Assembly: GCA_009746045.1 (NCBI GenBank)
Contig: RPFO01000080.1
Location: 1,887,183 to 1,951,182, forward strand
Reading direction: 5' to 3'
From: Mesostigma viride
Taxonomy: Eukaryota > Streptophyta > Mesostigmatophyceae > Mesostigmatales > Mesostigmataceae
Length of the DNA: 64,000 bases
Both the position numbers and the translations under genes were made by a program. Position 1 is the first letter of the stretch; every line of letters starts with the position of its first letter. Below the pieces are notes generated by a model that saw only the letters and a list, made by a program, of their open reading frames with translations, was not told the DNA's origin and searched no databases. Shown here piece by piece: positions 32,321 to 44,628 of this stretch.

Positions 32321-34462
32321 TCGGATTTCTCTGAAAATAGTTCATTAAACAGCATGCGGGAAAGAAAGGGCCGCCACAACCTTGTGGCTGTACATGCAGA
32401 AAGGCTTGTTAGACGAATGGGGACGGCTTGTTGTTTACCGGGGAATCCTACTGGCAACTAGCTTTGCCTTTTGTAAGTCAGGCGCCGTTTGTTTGAACGG
32501 CCGGCCATGTGTTGAATGCTGACGGAAGTTGCGTCAAAAAGCTGTAATAAAATCTGATGTAACCAGCACTCACCAATTGATTGGTGTGCTGCTTGGTTGG
32601 GTAGTGTGTTCAGGGTTGCATTCGAAGAGTACACATGGCCTGACAGCTCAGACGTGAGACAGATGAGCTGGCTGGCTGAATTATTAAATTGTCAGCCTTA
32701 GGATATTTCTGGTTTTGCCGTTTTCCATTTTGACGGTAGGCTTGATAAGCATGGTCGGCGGGTTGTGAGCCGTAATTGTTTCTTTGAATGTGCTCACTGA
32801 AGCAGTATGAGCGGCCTCGCTGCTATGGCGGCGGGGCTAAAGAAAATTAGGCAAAGACCCCGTCCTTGCCAGCTATGAAGTCGCGGGCTTTGCGACTTCA
32901 CGGCAGGTAGGGGCGGTTTGAACGGAACGGAAATTTCGCGTTACCAATGTGCCAAGTGGTTCTGGTTGGCACCTTGCTGGGCAGCGTCTCGGTGGTCATA
33001 GAAAGTGGGCTGGGCGCCCCGCCCCGGCTGCTGGTAATTCCAGCAGCGGAGCCAATCATGTCGACTAAGAAGTCCGCAGCTGATGCGGAAACTGTGCGAA
33101 GGTCAATAGATTAATTTGGATTCCATGAGACTGCGCTGGTAGTCAGTCAGCGGCCCACCGCCTAGGGCGCTGCATGGCGCTGCCTTCGGCTTGGTGCGCG
33201 GCCCTTTTTTGTTATGGGCCAGCGAGGGATATAAGGGTGACGCGCGGCCGGCTAATTTCTTGCGTTCCGGAAGAAAATATATTTGCAAAATTCCCACAAA
33301 AGGAACCGAGTATCGGAAAGGCGTCTCGGCTGACAGTGGCAGTGCCTGGCCTTGTCGTCTCTCCCTGCTCAGCACCCGGCAGGTAGCGGTTCAAACCCTG
33401 GTGGCGTCGGAATGCGAATTTTCTGGGTTTTTATCCGGAATAATATTTTGCTGAGGCGGCTCCGCGGATTCGCTAACCTTTTATTGTCGGGCCCCTTAGG
33501 GGGTTATTATAGCCTTGTGCGGGCTGAGTCGCCATGAAGGAGATGTTGCGACACGCCCCACTTTGTGGTCTTTTATGGAAGCGGCTACCCTCGAGGCTGC
33601 TCGGAAGAGGGGGGGGGGTCTTCTCCTTTTCTTTGTTCACTGTTATTGGGGCAACAGTGATCCTATCAAGTTTTGTTTCCTGAGCGGCGACAGTGCGGGG
33701 GAGGAGGGTAATGGCGCCAGGGACTGGGGTGGAGCGGGGGGCTCTTGCTCCTGCATGCGAGGGAGACGAGATGACTAGTTAAACCTGACTTTGGCAGGGG
33801 CTCTACTCATTGTTTTCAATCAAATGCTGGTTTTCTTGGGAGCTCAAGTGTCATAATCGGATTTCTCTGAAAATAGTTTATTAAACAGCATGCGGGAAAG
33901 AAAGGGCCGCCACAACCTTGTGGCTGTACATGCAGAAAGGCTTGTTAGACGAATGGGGACGGCTTGTTGTTTACCGGGGAATCCTACTGGCAACTAGCTT
34001 TGCCTTTTGTAAGTCAGGCGCCGTTTGTTTGAACGGCCGGCCATGTGTTGAATGCTGACGGAAGTTGCGTCAAAAAGCTGTAATAAAATCTGATGTAACC
34101 AGCACTCACCAATTGATTGGTGTGCTGCTTGGTTGGGTAGTGTGTTCAGGGTTGCATTCGAAGAGTACACATGGCCTGACAGCTCAGACGTGAGACAGAT
34201 GAGCTGGCTGGCTGAATTATTAAATTGTCAGCCTTAGGATATTTCTGGTTTTGCCGTTTTCCATTTTGACGGTAGGCTTGATAAGCATGGTCGGCGGCGG
34301 GTTGTGACCCGTAATTGTTTCTTCCCACCCATCCCACCCTTGGGGGGCTCTTGCTCCTGCATGCGAGGGAGACGAGATGACTACTTAAACCTGCCTTTGG
34401 CAGGGGCTCTACTCATTGTTTTCAATCAAATGCTGGTTTTCTTGGGAGCTCAAGTGTCATAA
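32321..34462 (+). mobile_element. Non-autonomous split-direct-repeat element 1
   Basis: A1 32321-32784, unique internal 32785-33735, B1 33736-33856, A2 33857-34323, an 18-bp spacer CCCACCCATCCCACCCTT, B2 34342-34462. The copies are nearly identical. It starts TCGGATTTCTCTG and ends GTCATAA. The intact A2 of the host element (around 45011) gives the empty site: the insertion is clean, with no target duplication, as expected for a tyrosine recombinase. The internal region has no recognised protein. Confidence 0.9.
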
Positions 34463-34551
34463 AGCAGGTTGTTTCTTTTGCCTGAGAACCTCACGTGACC
34501 ACAACACAAAAAACAAAACGCAAGATAACACATCAAGCAGTATAACCTACC

Positions 34552-35653
34552 ATGACCACAGTGACAGCCCCAGACCGGAATTTCCTAGCGAAACTCAAGC
34601 AAGCAGCCAAGGAGGGATGCACCCCAAAGGAGGCCGCCACTGCGGTCCAGAAGATCCTAGGGGAGGGGAACTGGCTAGAGCGGATCCAGAAGCTCACTCC
34701 GGGGCGTGCCAAGAACGTCATGGACGTCCTGGAGGAAAGGGGGTTTGTCAGCGACTGGGATGGGGAGGAGGCCCTGGCCGATGTGCTAGCAGCGCAACTG
34801 GGGGAGGCTATTGCAGAGCCGGACCCACCAGTGTCAGCAGGTGCGGTGGGAACGGGGGTGTTCCCCCTTCGGCAGGTGGAAGCGGAGGGGCGGGGCATGG
34901 TGGAGCGGGCGCTGGGGAGGACGATGGCGCTCCTGGGGCGATCGACCAGGCTGTGGCGGACCTGGACCGAAACATAGGTCGGCTGCTGGGGACCGAGACG
35001 GGCTATGCAACGCCAGCTGGAGGGCTTCCATCCCGGCCGGGCAACGCCCGCACTGGCGGAGATATTGGCGACCTAATATCGGCCATGTCGAAGCTGCTGG
35101 ACCAGGCAAAGACTCCAGCAGCTGCAAGCCCAGCCGCAGCGACGACTGCTGGCAGGCTGGCGCGCACGAAGGGGGTGGCGCTGAGTGGGCATGCAGTGCC
35201 GGTCCTGGTGAGCAACATGCTGGAGGCGGTGCTGCCGGGAATGCTGGACTACGCGGAGAGCGTGGGGGGGAAGTCCATCCGTGCATCGTTAATGCTGACG
35301 ATGCACGGCAGCTCAGCCAGCGGGGAGAGGCGGATGCTGCTCCTGCAGATGGCAGGAATTCTGGACACGATGGTGACAGAATTTGGCTACTGGGCCACGC
35401 CACGCTCCGAAGTAATTCTGGAGCTGGCAGCAGCCGAGTACCTGGCAAAGCTGATCACGGCATGCCAGCTGGTGGATGTGGGGTCGACGGGTGGAAGGGG
35501 ACTCCGTCGGCAATGCTGCCATTCCAGGAGGGTGGAGCAATGCTGGCGTCTCCGGCGGTGCGGGCGGCGATGAGCATGGGGAAGCTGCAGCACAAGCTGG
35601 AGCAGGGTCCCGGCAAGAAGGGGCAGGGCGGCCCGTCCAACAACAACAAGTGA
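34552..35653 (+). pseudogene. Gag-like ORF1 of the recombinase retrotransposon
   Basis: Starts at ATG 34552 (context ACCATGACC) with MTTVTAPDRNFLAKLKQAAK and a helical region to about 34850. The frame then shifts to one reading AIDQAVADLDRNIGRL, LISAMSKLLDQAKTP, LMLTMHGSSASGERRMLLLQ and ILELAAAEYLAKLITACQLVD (to about 35490). A second shift leads to MLPFQEGGAMLASPAVRAAM and a basic Lys/Gly/Asn tail ending in TGA at 35651-35653. The three pieces are consistent with one protein of roughly 365 residues with two indels. The assignment as gag rests on position and composition; no zinc knuckle is visible. Confidence 0.65.
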
Positions 35654-35745
35654 GGGAGCGGTGCCTTCTTCCACTACCTCTTCCAGCACCCCTGCCACCT
35701 CGTGACTGGTGGCAGCAGGTACGCTCAGGCCGTAGGCGCGATAGG

Positions 35746-37809
35746 ATGAGTCGGGCTTTTAATGCTCGCACACTAGCCTGTCAGACGGTTAGGGCGTTAA
35801 ACTGGATGGGGGGGGGGGCGAGACCCGCCTGCTGTAGATTCAGCCCGTGTGCCCGGGCCTCTGCAGCAGGCGGCCCTAGATGGGATCGATGATGCTTGCA
35901 GGTCCTTTGTCCGCCGGAACGGTGGTTCCGTAGCGGCAATGGCAGGATCTGTAGTGGATGGGGGTGAATATGCTGAAGGAGCCCCTTACGAACCGTTAGT
36001 GGCCGCACGCTTGGCTTGCCTGGTCCGGGGGAAGGTGGCCAAGTGGATGTGCTGAACTTACTACCCCCCTCTTGGGGAGCAATTTTGAATGATGAGAGTA
36101 GGATGGTACGGACGCTGAGCCCAGCAGAGCGGATCTTGCAGAAGTCGATGCGGATCTCGCGGGGGTGTAGCATGGAGGAGTTCGCGCGGGTTTGCACGGT
36201 GTGTGTGGAGAGGGGGATTTTGGGTGGATTTTTTGAGGAGGAGCCGCCTATGGTGAACGGTACTTTTGGGGTCGGAAAGCCCGACGGCCGTATACGGCTG
36301 ATTGTGGACAACCGGCGTGGCAACATGCCACTACCAGATCCTATGCCCGCTTTTTTACCACACCTTGGCGTGATTTGCGATTTGCCCACGCGCGCTGGGG
36401 AGGATGTTTTTGGGGGCGTATCAGATTTGGATTCGTACTACAACAGACTCCGCCTGCCAGTTTGGATGCGGCGGTACTGTGCGTGGATGCCGGTGTGGTC
36501 GGATCTGGTGGGCCTGAGTGGGGCTCGTCGGAAGGTGTGGCCGTGGATGTTGTGCTGGCCAATGGGCAACAAGCTGGCCGTCGCGTGGCCCAGTGTGTGC
36601 ATCAGTCTGTGTTGTACCGCTGTGGCCCCAAGCCGCCGTTGGAGGCTAGTCGTGGGCTGAGCATCAACATGTCCGCGCTGATCCTGGTGGCGGAGGCCAA
36701 CGAGGCGGGGGAGACCGTCCGGCTGAGGCTGGAGGAGGACCCTGCTGCGCCCTTGGCGCCCTCGCCGTGCTTCGAATCTCGGCAGGATCTGGAAGGTATG
36801 CATGCTGTGACGATCGATGACCTCCATTTCACCCACTGTGCGTCGGTGGATGGGGTGAATCAGCAGCTAGATCGTGTTCAGGCTGCCTACGCCGCTGTTG
36901 GGCTGGTGCAGAAGTCTGACAAGGTGGTACGGGCGACAGCAGAGCAGACTGGTGTGCAGGCGGTGGGGGTCATTCACCAAAGGATGGTGACGTGGTGCCT
37001 GTTCCTGAGCGTGTGGTGGCAGTTATCGCGCTACTCATAGAATCTTAGATCGCGGGTTTACATACTACCGCGAACTTAGTTCTGTGCTTGGGAAGTGGGT
37101 GTGGATGCATCTGCTGTGCCGCCCCATGCTTTCGGTGTGGTCTGAGACGTACCGGCTGCTAGCAGCCATGAATGCCTCCCTGCCTGGGCGCCGCTGGCGC
37201 CTCCCTGCGGGGGCCCGCCAGGAGCTTCAGGCGGCGATCGACCTGGCCCCCTTTTTGAGGGCGGCCAGGGCCCGGCCCCTTTCTGACCGGGTCGTCGCAA
37301 GTGATGCGAGCGGCTCCGGCGGTGGGGTGGTCTACAGGGACCTGCCTGGGGCCGATTGTGCCCGGCTGGCGACCCGGCGCGAAGCGCGGGGGTGGCGGAC
37401 GACAGCTTTAACGTCTGGGGAGGACTGGGACCTGGAGCGCATGGAGGAGGGGGACTACAGCCTGCTGGATAGTGGCCACTGGCGTACGGCACTGTCCTAC
37501 CGGTGGCGGGGGCAGCCTAACCACATCAACGTCAAGGAGGCGATTGCTGCGACACAGGGGGTCGAGTGGTCGTGCCGGACCAAGGCGTGTCGGGGTAAGC
37601 GAGTCGTCCGGCTCGTAGACTCCAGTGCTGTGGTGGGGGCGTTTGTCAGAGGGCGGTCGTCTTCCTACCGCCTCAACCAGCTGGTTCGGCGCTACTGCGC
37701 TCTGTCACTGGCTGGCGACATGCAGAGCCACTGGGTCTGGGTGGCTACCGACCACAACCCAGCTGACAAGGCCAGTCGGCGTGGCGCTTGGGTTCCTGAC
37801 TTGACCCGG
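35746..37809 (+). pseudogene. Reverse transcriptase - RNase H of the recombinase retrotransposon
   Basis: Likely start ATG 35746 (MSRAFNARTLACQTVRALNW), with a shift in the G run at 35808-35818. RT signs are KPDGRIRLIVDNRRGN, FGGVSDLDSYYNRLRLP (about 36410-36460), VAQCVHQSVLYRCG and the active-site TIDDLHF (36810-36830). Further shifts lie near 36030, 36565 and 37030. RNase H follows: VVASDASGSGGGVV (about 37295), HINVKEAIAA, LVDSSAVVGAF and WVATDHNPADKASR (about 37740-37780). The motif order and the HNPAD-type ending are typical of DIRS-group elements. At least four indels make it inactive as read; at least the first is in a homopolymer, so assembly error is possible. Confidence 0.82.
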
Positions 37810-37839
37810 TGTGGTGACGTGCATCCCAACCCTGGGCCT
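37810..37839 (+). other. 2A-like translational recoding motif
   Basis: CGDVHPNPGP, in frame with RNase H upstream and the recombinase N-terminus downstream. It fits the D-[VI]-x-x-N-P-G-P core of 2A peptides, where the ribosome skips the Gly-Pro bond. It sits exactly at the junction between two enzymatic domains. Confidence 0.7.
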
Positions 37840-38772
37840 GAGGGGGCGCGACGCCCTCGGGACTTGGCACTTTTGGAGGGCACAGTCAACCCTGTGTCTA
37901 CCTTGCCAGCGTACCGGCGTGCGGCGGCTGTCTACGTGGCGTGGGCGCCACCTGGCCCTGTCGACCCAGCTGACGCGAAGCCATTTTCTGTGAGTGGATT
38001 TCTGCTGTCTACCATGCCAGAGGCGGGCGGGGGCGTACCTTATGCCAGCATGCCAAGGCCTGTCTGCACCTGTACTACCCCGACATTGTTCGGAATTGGG
38101 TACTGGCGGACCGCCTGCTAGCAGGTTGGCAGCGGCTTGTTCCGGCTGTCAGCCCTCCGCCTATGCCCTGGCGCCTTTGCTATTTCACTGCCCTGTTGCT
38201 AGTTTCACGTCGACAGGTGCATTTGAGTGCGTTGATTATTATTGCTTTCCAGCAGTATTTACGCATTAGCGAGGCGCTAGGGCTGCGGGTTCGGGATGTG
38301 GCTCATCCCGGCCACCCCCTTCTCGAGCCAGGGCCCATGGTCGGTGCCCTTGTGCTGCGCAACCCCAAAACTGCGCAGGGGGCGGCCCAGCACGTCCTCG
38401 TCCGGGATCCACTTTCTTTGTGGCTCCTGCGACGTCTGACGGCTGGCCAGCCCCCGGATGCACTCCTCTTTCGGGCTTAACGTACAGCCAGGCTAGGCAG
38501 CAGTGGGAGGCTGTGCAGGCCCGCATGGCATCCCAGGGATGTTTTCTTTTCACAGCCTCCGGCATGGGGGGGCGACGCACGACGCCATCGCTGGCGAGTC
38601 GCCGGAGGCCATCCAGCTGCGCGGCCGGTGGGCTTCGGCCCTCTCGGTCACGCGCTACATTGGCCTCCACCGCAGCCTCCTGGGGCGCGACATCCCACCC
38701 GCCCTCTGGGCTCAGGCCCTGGGTTTTGACCCAGCGGCTTTCCGGCGCCACTTCGGTGGCGTCGAGTTTTGA
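37840..38772 (+). pseudogene. Tyrosine recombinase of the retrotransposon
   Basis: The N-terminal helical part follows the 2A-like motif (LPAYRRAAAVYVAWAPPG). A shift near 38050 leads to a frame with YYPDIVRNWVLADRLLAGWQ and FQQYLRISEALGLRVRDV, which supplies the first catalytic Arg (38261-38270). A last shift near 38480 gives SFHSLRHGGATHDAIAG (H-x-x-R at 38551-38562) and RWASALSVTRYIG with the nucleophilic Tyr at 38656-38658. It ends in TGA at 38770-38772. All of the R, H-x-x-R and Y residues are present although the ORF is broken in two places. Confidence 0.85.
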
Positions 38773-39285
38773 CGTCCTCCTGTCTTTATCTCTCGTCTTT
38801 TAGCTATCAACTGACCTCACCCTTGTGTGGGAGGTCAGGGGGGAAATGGCTTAACTAACCCGAGGGTGAACCTGGGTTGGGACAAAGTACCCCCATAGCT
38901 AGGTAGTTTAAGTTTTCTTTTTCATACACCCGTTTGCTCACCATAGTCACCAGCAAAAACAATAAGTAGATGCATACAGACAGGTAGCGGTTACAGAACC
39001 GCTATTAAGAACTCCTTAGGCATGGCTCGCGATTACCCGCGCAGACCAGGCCACCAAAGAGGGTGGGTGGGTGGGACAAGAAAAAAGACCACAACAATGT
39101 CACTACGCCGCCAAAGTAGTCAAACTGCCCTAGCACGGGGCTGACATCAGCAACCGAGCTTAACTTAACACGCCAACCTGAGAATGTAGCGACACCTACC
39201 GTACCACAAAAACAACAACCAATCAAATACCCTTTCCGAAAGGTTCTAATTATCATTCAACAAACCGGTTCAACAAACCCGGCCC

Positions 39286-41431
39286 CGATTGCATTACCGA
39301 AAGCCAAGCCTTGACCCCCAAGACGTCCGGCTTTCAAGTTGGAGTGTACCCCCGCGGCATCTAGCAATGCCGACTAGTTTCAAGTGCGCACCAGTCAAAG
39401 TAGTTACCCTTCGCACAAACTCCAGCCACACATTTTCGTAACCGCCCTTTTGGCACCGCAGGAACTATTCTGTCTGATTCGGCCAGATTTCATCCAAGGA
39501 ATCGGAAAGGAAAAACGGTGGAATCAGAAAAGGAAAACGGTGGAATCATTTTCAGCCTGACCTAGTACAACACTATCGTCCGTTCAAGTCCGGCCTCACG
39601 GCCCATGCGACGCCATGTCGACCCGCCCATGCTTAGCCTTTTTTGCGCTAGACTAAAGAAAAATGGTCCCGTTCTTGCCTAAGCAAAAAAATGCACCTCA
39701 GCACCTGCTAGCCATGGTATATTTGCTAGCGATGGCAGTCTGGGAAACTTACAAACCAAACGGCAAATCAATCCAATCTCACGTTCAAAATGCCGCTTCC
39801 GTAGACATGTGTCGACTACTTTGTTTATGCGTGTGATTCAAACAAGCCAATTGTGAATTCCAGATTAGGAGTTAAGGTTTATGGCTGGCAGGACTGATAT
39901 ATTGCATGACGACACACCCTTTTTTGGCTTGAGACAGAAAGCTGTATATAAATTTCTTACATGAGATGTTTGTCATGTTCATTTTGATTTTAACGCACAG
40001 CCCCCCATTCAGCATGTCGAATGGCATGCGCATGTGCTGGCCGGCAGCCACTGCCATGTCGCCGGATCAGACTGGCGTACAAACCACACAATCTTCTTGT
40101 TCACGCATGCTAACCACAACCATCGGTAAGCCGACGTTGTGCAGGAATTTTTTTTCATATGCCTTGGTTTAATAGTGGACGCTGCATCCCTGATTCGGCC
40201 GTGAAGCTTGTTGTCAGCTAGACGTTAGCAGCTGAGTGCCGGGCCGCCCTATGTGGAATAACTTTCACATTGTCCATCGGCATTAACAGTTGAAAATTCC
40301 CTCCGATCGACCATGCCATAACAGGAAAATGCCATCATCTGTTGCAGTCCAGGCTTATATTTGCCACGATGTGGTGTGTGCCAGTTGTGCCACCTGTAAT
40401 TTACATTACTAGGCTTGGTGTTCCTAGGGATTCCATTCATGGTGTTCCACTTAGTAGCCATACCAGCATGCCTTGCAGTTTTCACAATAGATTGCCTGCA
40501 GGCCATATCAAACCCAACTCCCAAGTTGTCCAGTAATGCATGTGGTACCAATGAACCTTACCTTGTACAGTAAAATAAGTTATGATATTGGTTGATGTTG
40601 TGCGCCCGTGCTTTCAATTTGTTTCATAATCCATGTGCCGTTCAGGCATGCACGTGTGAAACATCCAGGTATGCCTGTCATCTTCCCCCCCCGTATGATT
40701 CAATATCTCAGAGCCCAGATTGTTGTGGCACTGCGATAATGCATTATATAGCGTTGAAGAAAATGTGGGGCAGGTATTTGTGCAATTAACGCGCCATACG
40801 AACATTCCGGACGGTACATTCCGGTGATGTCGGGCAGTTGGGGGGTTCGCTTGGTCCCTTGGTTGCTTCCTCGCTTGGCTGCCACTGCGGGGGTGTAAGG
40901 ACAGGTGCTCAAATGGAGAGACACTAGACGTGCATGCATGTTTGATGGATGGGTGGGTGGGTGGGTGGGTGGGTGGGTGGGTGGGTGGGTGGGTGGGTGG
41001 GTGGGTGGGTGCAGGTGGGTGGGTGGGTGCAGGTGGGTGGGTGGGTGCAGGTGGGTGGGTGGGTGCAGGTGGGTGGGTGGGTGGGTGGGTGGGTGGGTGG
41101 GCGGGCGGGCGGGCGGGCGGGCGGGTGGGTGGGTGGGTGGGTGGGTGGGTGGGTGCAGGTGGGTGGGTGGGTGCAGGTGGGTGGGTGGGTGCAGGTGGGT
41201 GGGTGGGTGGGTGGGTGGGTGGGTGGGTGGGTGGGTGGGTGGGTGGGTGGGTGGGTGGGTGGGTGGGTGGGCGGGCGGGCGGGCGGGCGGGCGGGCGGGT
41301 GGGTGGGTGGGTGGGTGGGTGGGTGGGTGGGTGGGTGGGTGGGTGGGTGGGTGGGTGGGTGGGTGGGTGGGTGGGTGGGTGGGTGGGTGGTGGGTGGGTG
41401 GGTGGGTGGGTGGGTGGGTGGGTGGGTGGAG

Positions 41432-41523
<92 letters not shown>

Positions 41524-42960
41524 GACATGTGTGTGTGTCTGGCTGTCTGGGTGGGTGGGTGTGCGTGCTTGGGTGCGTGGGACAGTGTGGATGTGGGTGT
41601 GCTTGCTTGCGTGGGTGCGTGAGGGAGGGAGTGGCTGGGTGAGCGAGTCAAGCATGCACGTGTCAAACAGCCAGGTAGAATTGTCATCCTTTCCCCCCAT
41701 CATGACAAATCATTGGCATGGATTGTTGTGGCACTGCCATCATGCACTACAGCGCTGAAGAAAACGACGATGGGCAAATATATGTGAAAGTGACACAACA
41801 TAGCCCATGGCGGTGGCTGCTATCAACAAGCAGCTCTTGCCTCCATGCACAGTCAAACACCTGCATCTTCTTCAATGCAGATTATTGACATCTCTTTTGT
41901 ATATTATGTACAGATTATTTGCATTTGTAATATTATTTGTATACCACTGCAGTTTGCAACATGTAACCAGTGTTGCTAGTAATCTGGTAATGTGAGCCGT
42001 GTTGATATCAAAGTGCTGCGATGCAAGTCATACATCAGAACTAAAGCGGCAACACTGGCTACGGACACAAAGAGTCATACACACGCGCGCACACACACAC
42101 ACACACACCGTGCTTCGTGCATCGCGACCCAGGGCCTGACAAGCTGCGGCCGAGACCAATGCCGAACACACCCATGCTCAGAGCACATTGCGGATGCCAG
42201 GCACACCGCGTTTGCCATGGAACACATGGGTAGACGCTTCGTAAACGTGACAACGAATGACCCGCTGAGATCCCCACACTTGCGCACGGGAAAGGCGGCA
42301 CACTTACGTTTCATAGATTAGCCGGGGCGAGATAGTAGCTCGTTTGCCTAGCCGTCATTAAGCCTATAGGCGTTCCAAGAAACGCATGAAATTTCTCTAC
42401 CACTACCGGTGGCGCACTATCGGTCTATGATCGCAGAAACTTCTCTTGAAGGGGCCTTACACTGTCGTGCATGTAACCACGGAGCTTGAATGGTGGCATG
42501 ACAACGAAAGAAAGTTTTCCTTAAGCCCGACCTCCCCTCCCGCATTCCACTGGTGATATTACAGCTGTTATAACTCCTGGAGCTAAAAACATGCGGAAAA
42601 CATGCTGGGCGAGTCCTGTCAAAATTAAAAACCAACAGACTTGATTGACAGCGCCGTTTAAACGACAGCAAGAGCTTCCATGCCATCGAACACTGCCCGA
42701 GGTTGGTCTAATTTAAAGACTAAGCCTGCCGTCTCAGAAAAAAATGTTCTATGCTCGGAGTCCACGGAATCAGGAAGTCGGCCCGCAGGTGCCGTACAGA
42801 TCCGGTAGTGACTCGTGAAGTGAAAGATTTGGGCAGATTTGGGCAGATCGGGTTTGGTCGATCCGGTCCTGGATCAGTCCGTACGCTGAAATTTGCGCGC
42901 CGTCCGTTGTACTTGAATTTTCAAGGGAAACGAATGTTGCCTCTTTCGGTAATGCAATCA
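39286..42960. mobile_element. TIR element, 3.7 kb, no visible target duplication
   Basis: Begins (after one base) GATTGCATTACCGAAAG and ends with the exact reverse complement, a 17-bp TIR. The empty site at 44370-44390 shows the insertion replaced or followed a single T, with no duplicated bases. No transposase ORF is present. It carries a GTGG/GA microsatellite flanked by two diverged 150-bp direct repeats (about 40635-40790 and 41645-41795). Confidence 0.8.
40949..41522. repeat. (GTGG)n with GCGG and GTGCAG blocks, then (GA)n
   Basis: About 480 bp of GTGG units with two GCGG blocks and higher-order GTGCAG interruptions that themselves recur, then about 90 bp of GA. Potential G-quadruplex and triplex sequence. 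Confidence 0.95.
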
Positions 42961-44628
42961 GTCAAACTTTAAGCATAAGATTGTTTCGAGATTGTAGCAC
43001 AATAGGGCCACTGCCCCTACTAACAATTCCAGGTCGCCAGCCATTAGCCAAATCCGGTTACATCTGCCAAACCCGCCCGGTTCAGCCGACCATCCAGGCG
43101 GCTCCCGTGAGCGGCCTTATTCCCCGCCTCACTTCGAGAAACTCTTTTCAAAGAAATCCGATTCATACACCCGTTTGCTCACCATAGTCACCAGCATCTT
43201 TGTTAAAACAATAAGTAGATGCATACAGACAGGTAGCGGTTACAGAACCGCTATTAAGAACTCCTTAGGCATGGCTCGCGATTACCCAACCTCCCCTTCC
43301 TGGCCCTCCGGTCCGCTAAAGAAGCACCATTTCCTTTCCCGTCAAAAGCTGTCCTGTCGCGATGGGCGCTCTCCGTTGCCAGAAAACAGATTTAATTCCC
43401 AGCGACTGTGAATGCACAAAAATTCATGCACTGTCAATCGACACAGCTCGCATTTTTGACCCCACTCGGGGGCCCCCGCTGACCTCGTTGCCGACCTCTT
43501 CTCTGGTCCGCTAAGGGGTGCTGTCGCGGAACACAAAGTCAAAGCAAAAGCTGCTGACTGGCGCCGCTGATTCCAGCCGACGCCCAGTTTACAACTTTTT
43601 TGAAGAGCAACCAACCTAGTGCCGAGCACATAAACACTCCTTCCGTACAAAAAAGTGGAAATACCACTGATTACGAAATCAAGTTGGCTTTCAGCCCTTG
43701 CCTCCTGCGCCGAGGCTCCGTGTCCCACAACGGTGACTTAAATTTTTTACCCCCCGAGCCGCGGCGGCCCTCAAGCCAAGCCCAACCCGGAATGCAAGCA
43801 TTTCCAGGTACGAGACAACTCAAAGGCAGGCCAGCCTGCCGACAGCCCAACCCGAGGCGCAAGCATCCCCAGGTACGGAACCATCAAGCAAGCTAGCCCT
43901 TGCCCAACCCGGCCAGCTGGCCGTTTCTTTCAAACAAACCAGCCATTAAATAATGCATCAGCCCCCGCTTCGCATTTAAACCCCGATCACCCGGACATTA
44001 ATTCCGGGCCAGTGGCAGCCATGAATCCCAACCGCCTTAAGCAGCCAGGGATCATGGATGCCGGAAATTTGGTTAACAAATTTTAGCCCCGCACCCATGC
44101 TGAGCGCAAGGCTGGTGAGGCACTTCTTGTACCGCCATAGCCTCAGCCGTCGGCGCTCAGCCAACGTTTACAAGAAAAAAGACCACAACAATGTCACTAC
44201 GCCGCCAAAGTAGTCAAACTGCCCTAGCACGGGGCTGACATCAGCAACCGAGCTTAACTTAACACGCCAACCTGAGAATGTAGCGACACCTACCGTACCA
44301 CAAAAACAACAACCAATCAAATACCCTTTCCGAAAGGTTCTAATTATCATTCAACAAACCGGTTCAACAAACCCGGCCCTGTCAAACTTTAAGCATAAGA
44401 TTGTTTCGAGATTGTAGCACAATAGGGCCACTGCCCCTACTAACAATTCCAGGTCGCCAGCCATTAGCCAAATCCGGTTACATCTGCCAAACCCGCCCGG
44501 TTCAGCCGACCATCCAGGCGGCTCCCGTGAGCGGCCTTATTCCCCGCCTCACTTCGAGAAACTCTTTTCAAAGAAATCCGATTTGCATGTCCTACGTATT
44601 TTCGGCTGTTAGCCATGTAAGGAGATGT

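Larger units (their letters stand above)
38923..44581 (-). mobile_element. Non-autonomous split-direct-repeat element 2 (minus orientation)
   Basis: Read on the minus strand: A1 44581-44170, internal 44169-43288, B1 43287-43164, A2 43163-42961 continued at 39285-39076, spacer 39075-39039 containing CCCACCCACCCACCC, B2 39038-38923. Its start (TCGGATTTCTTTG) matches the start of element 1, so the two are family members. TT is found at both boundaries and at the B1/A2 joint. A2 is split by a 3.7-kb TIR element, and A1 gives the empty site. Confidence 0.87.

Noticed and set aside
33300-33420. tRNA-like GGTTCAAACCC in the non-autonomous element
   Set aside because: T-stem does not pair and no acceptor stem is found.
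40614-41758. Long Gly/Val/Trp, His/Pro/Thr and similar ORFs on both strands
   Set aside because: Generated by the GTGG and GA repeats.
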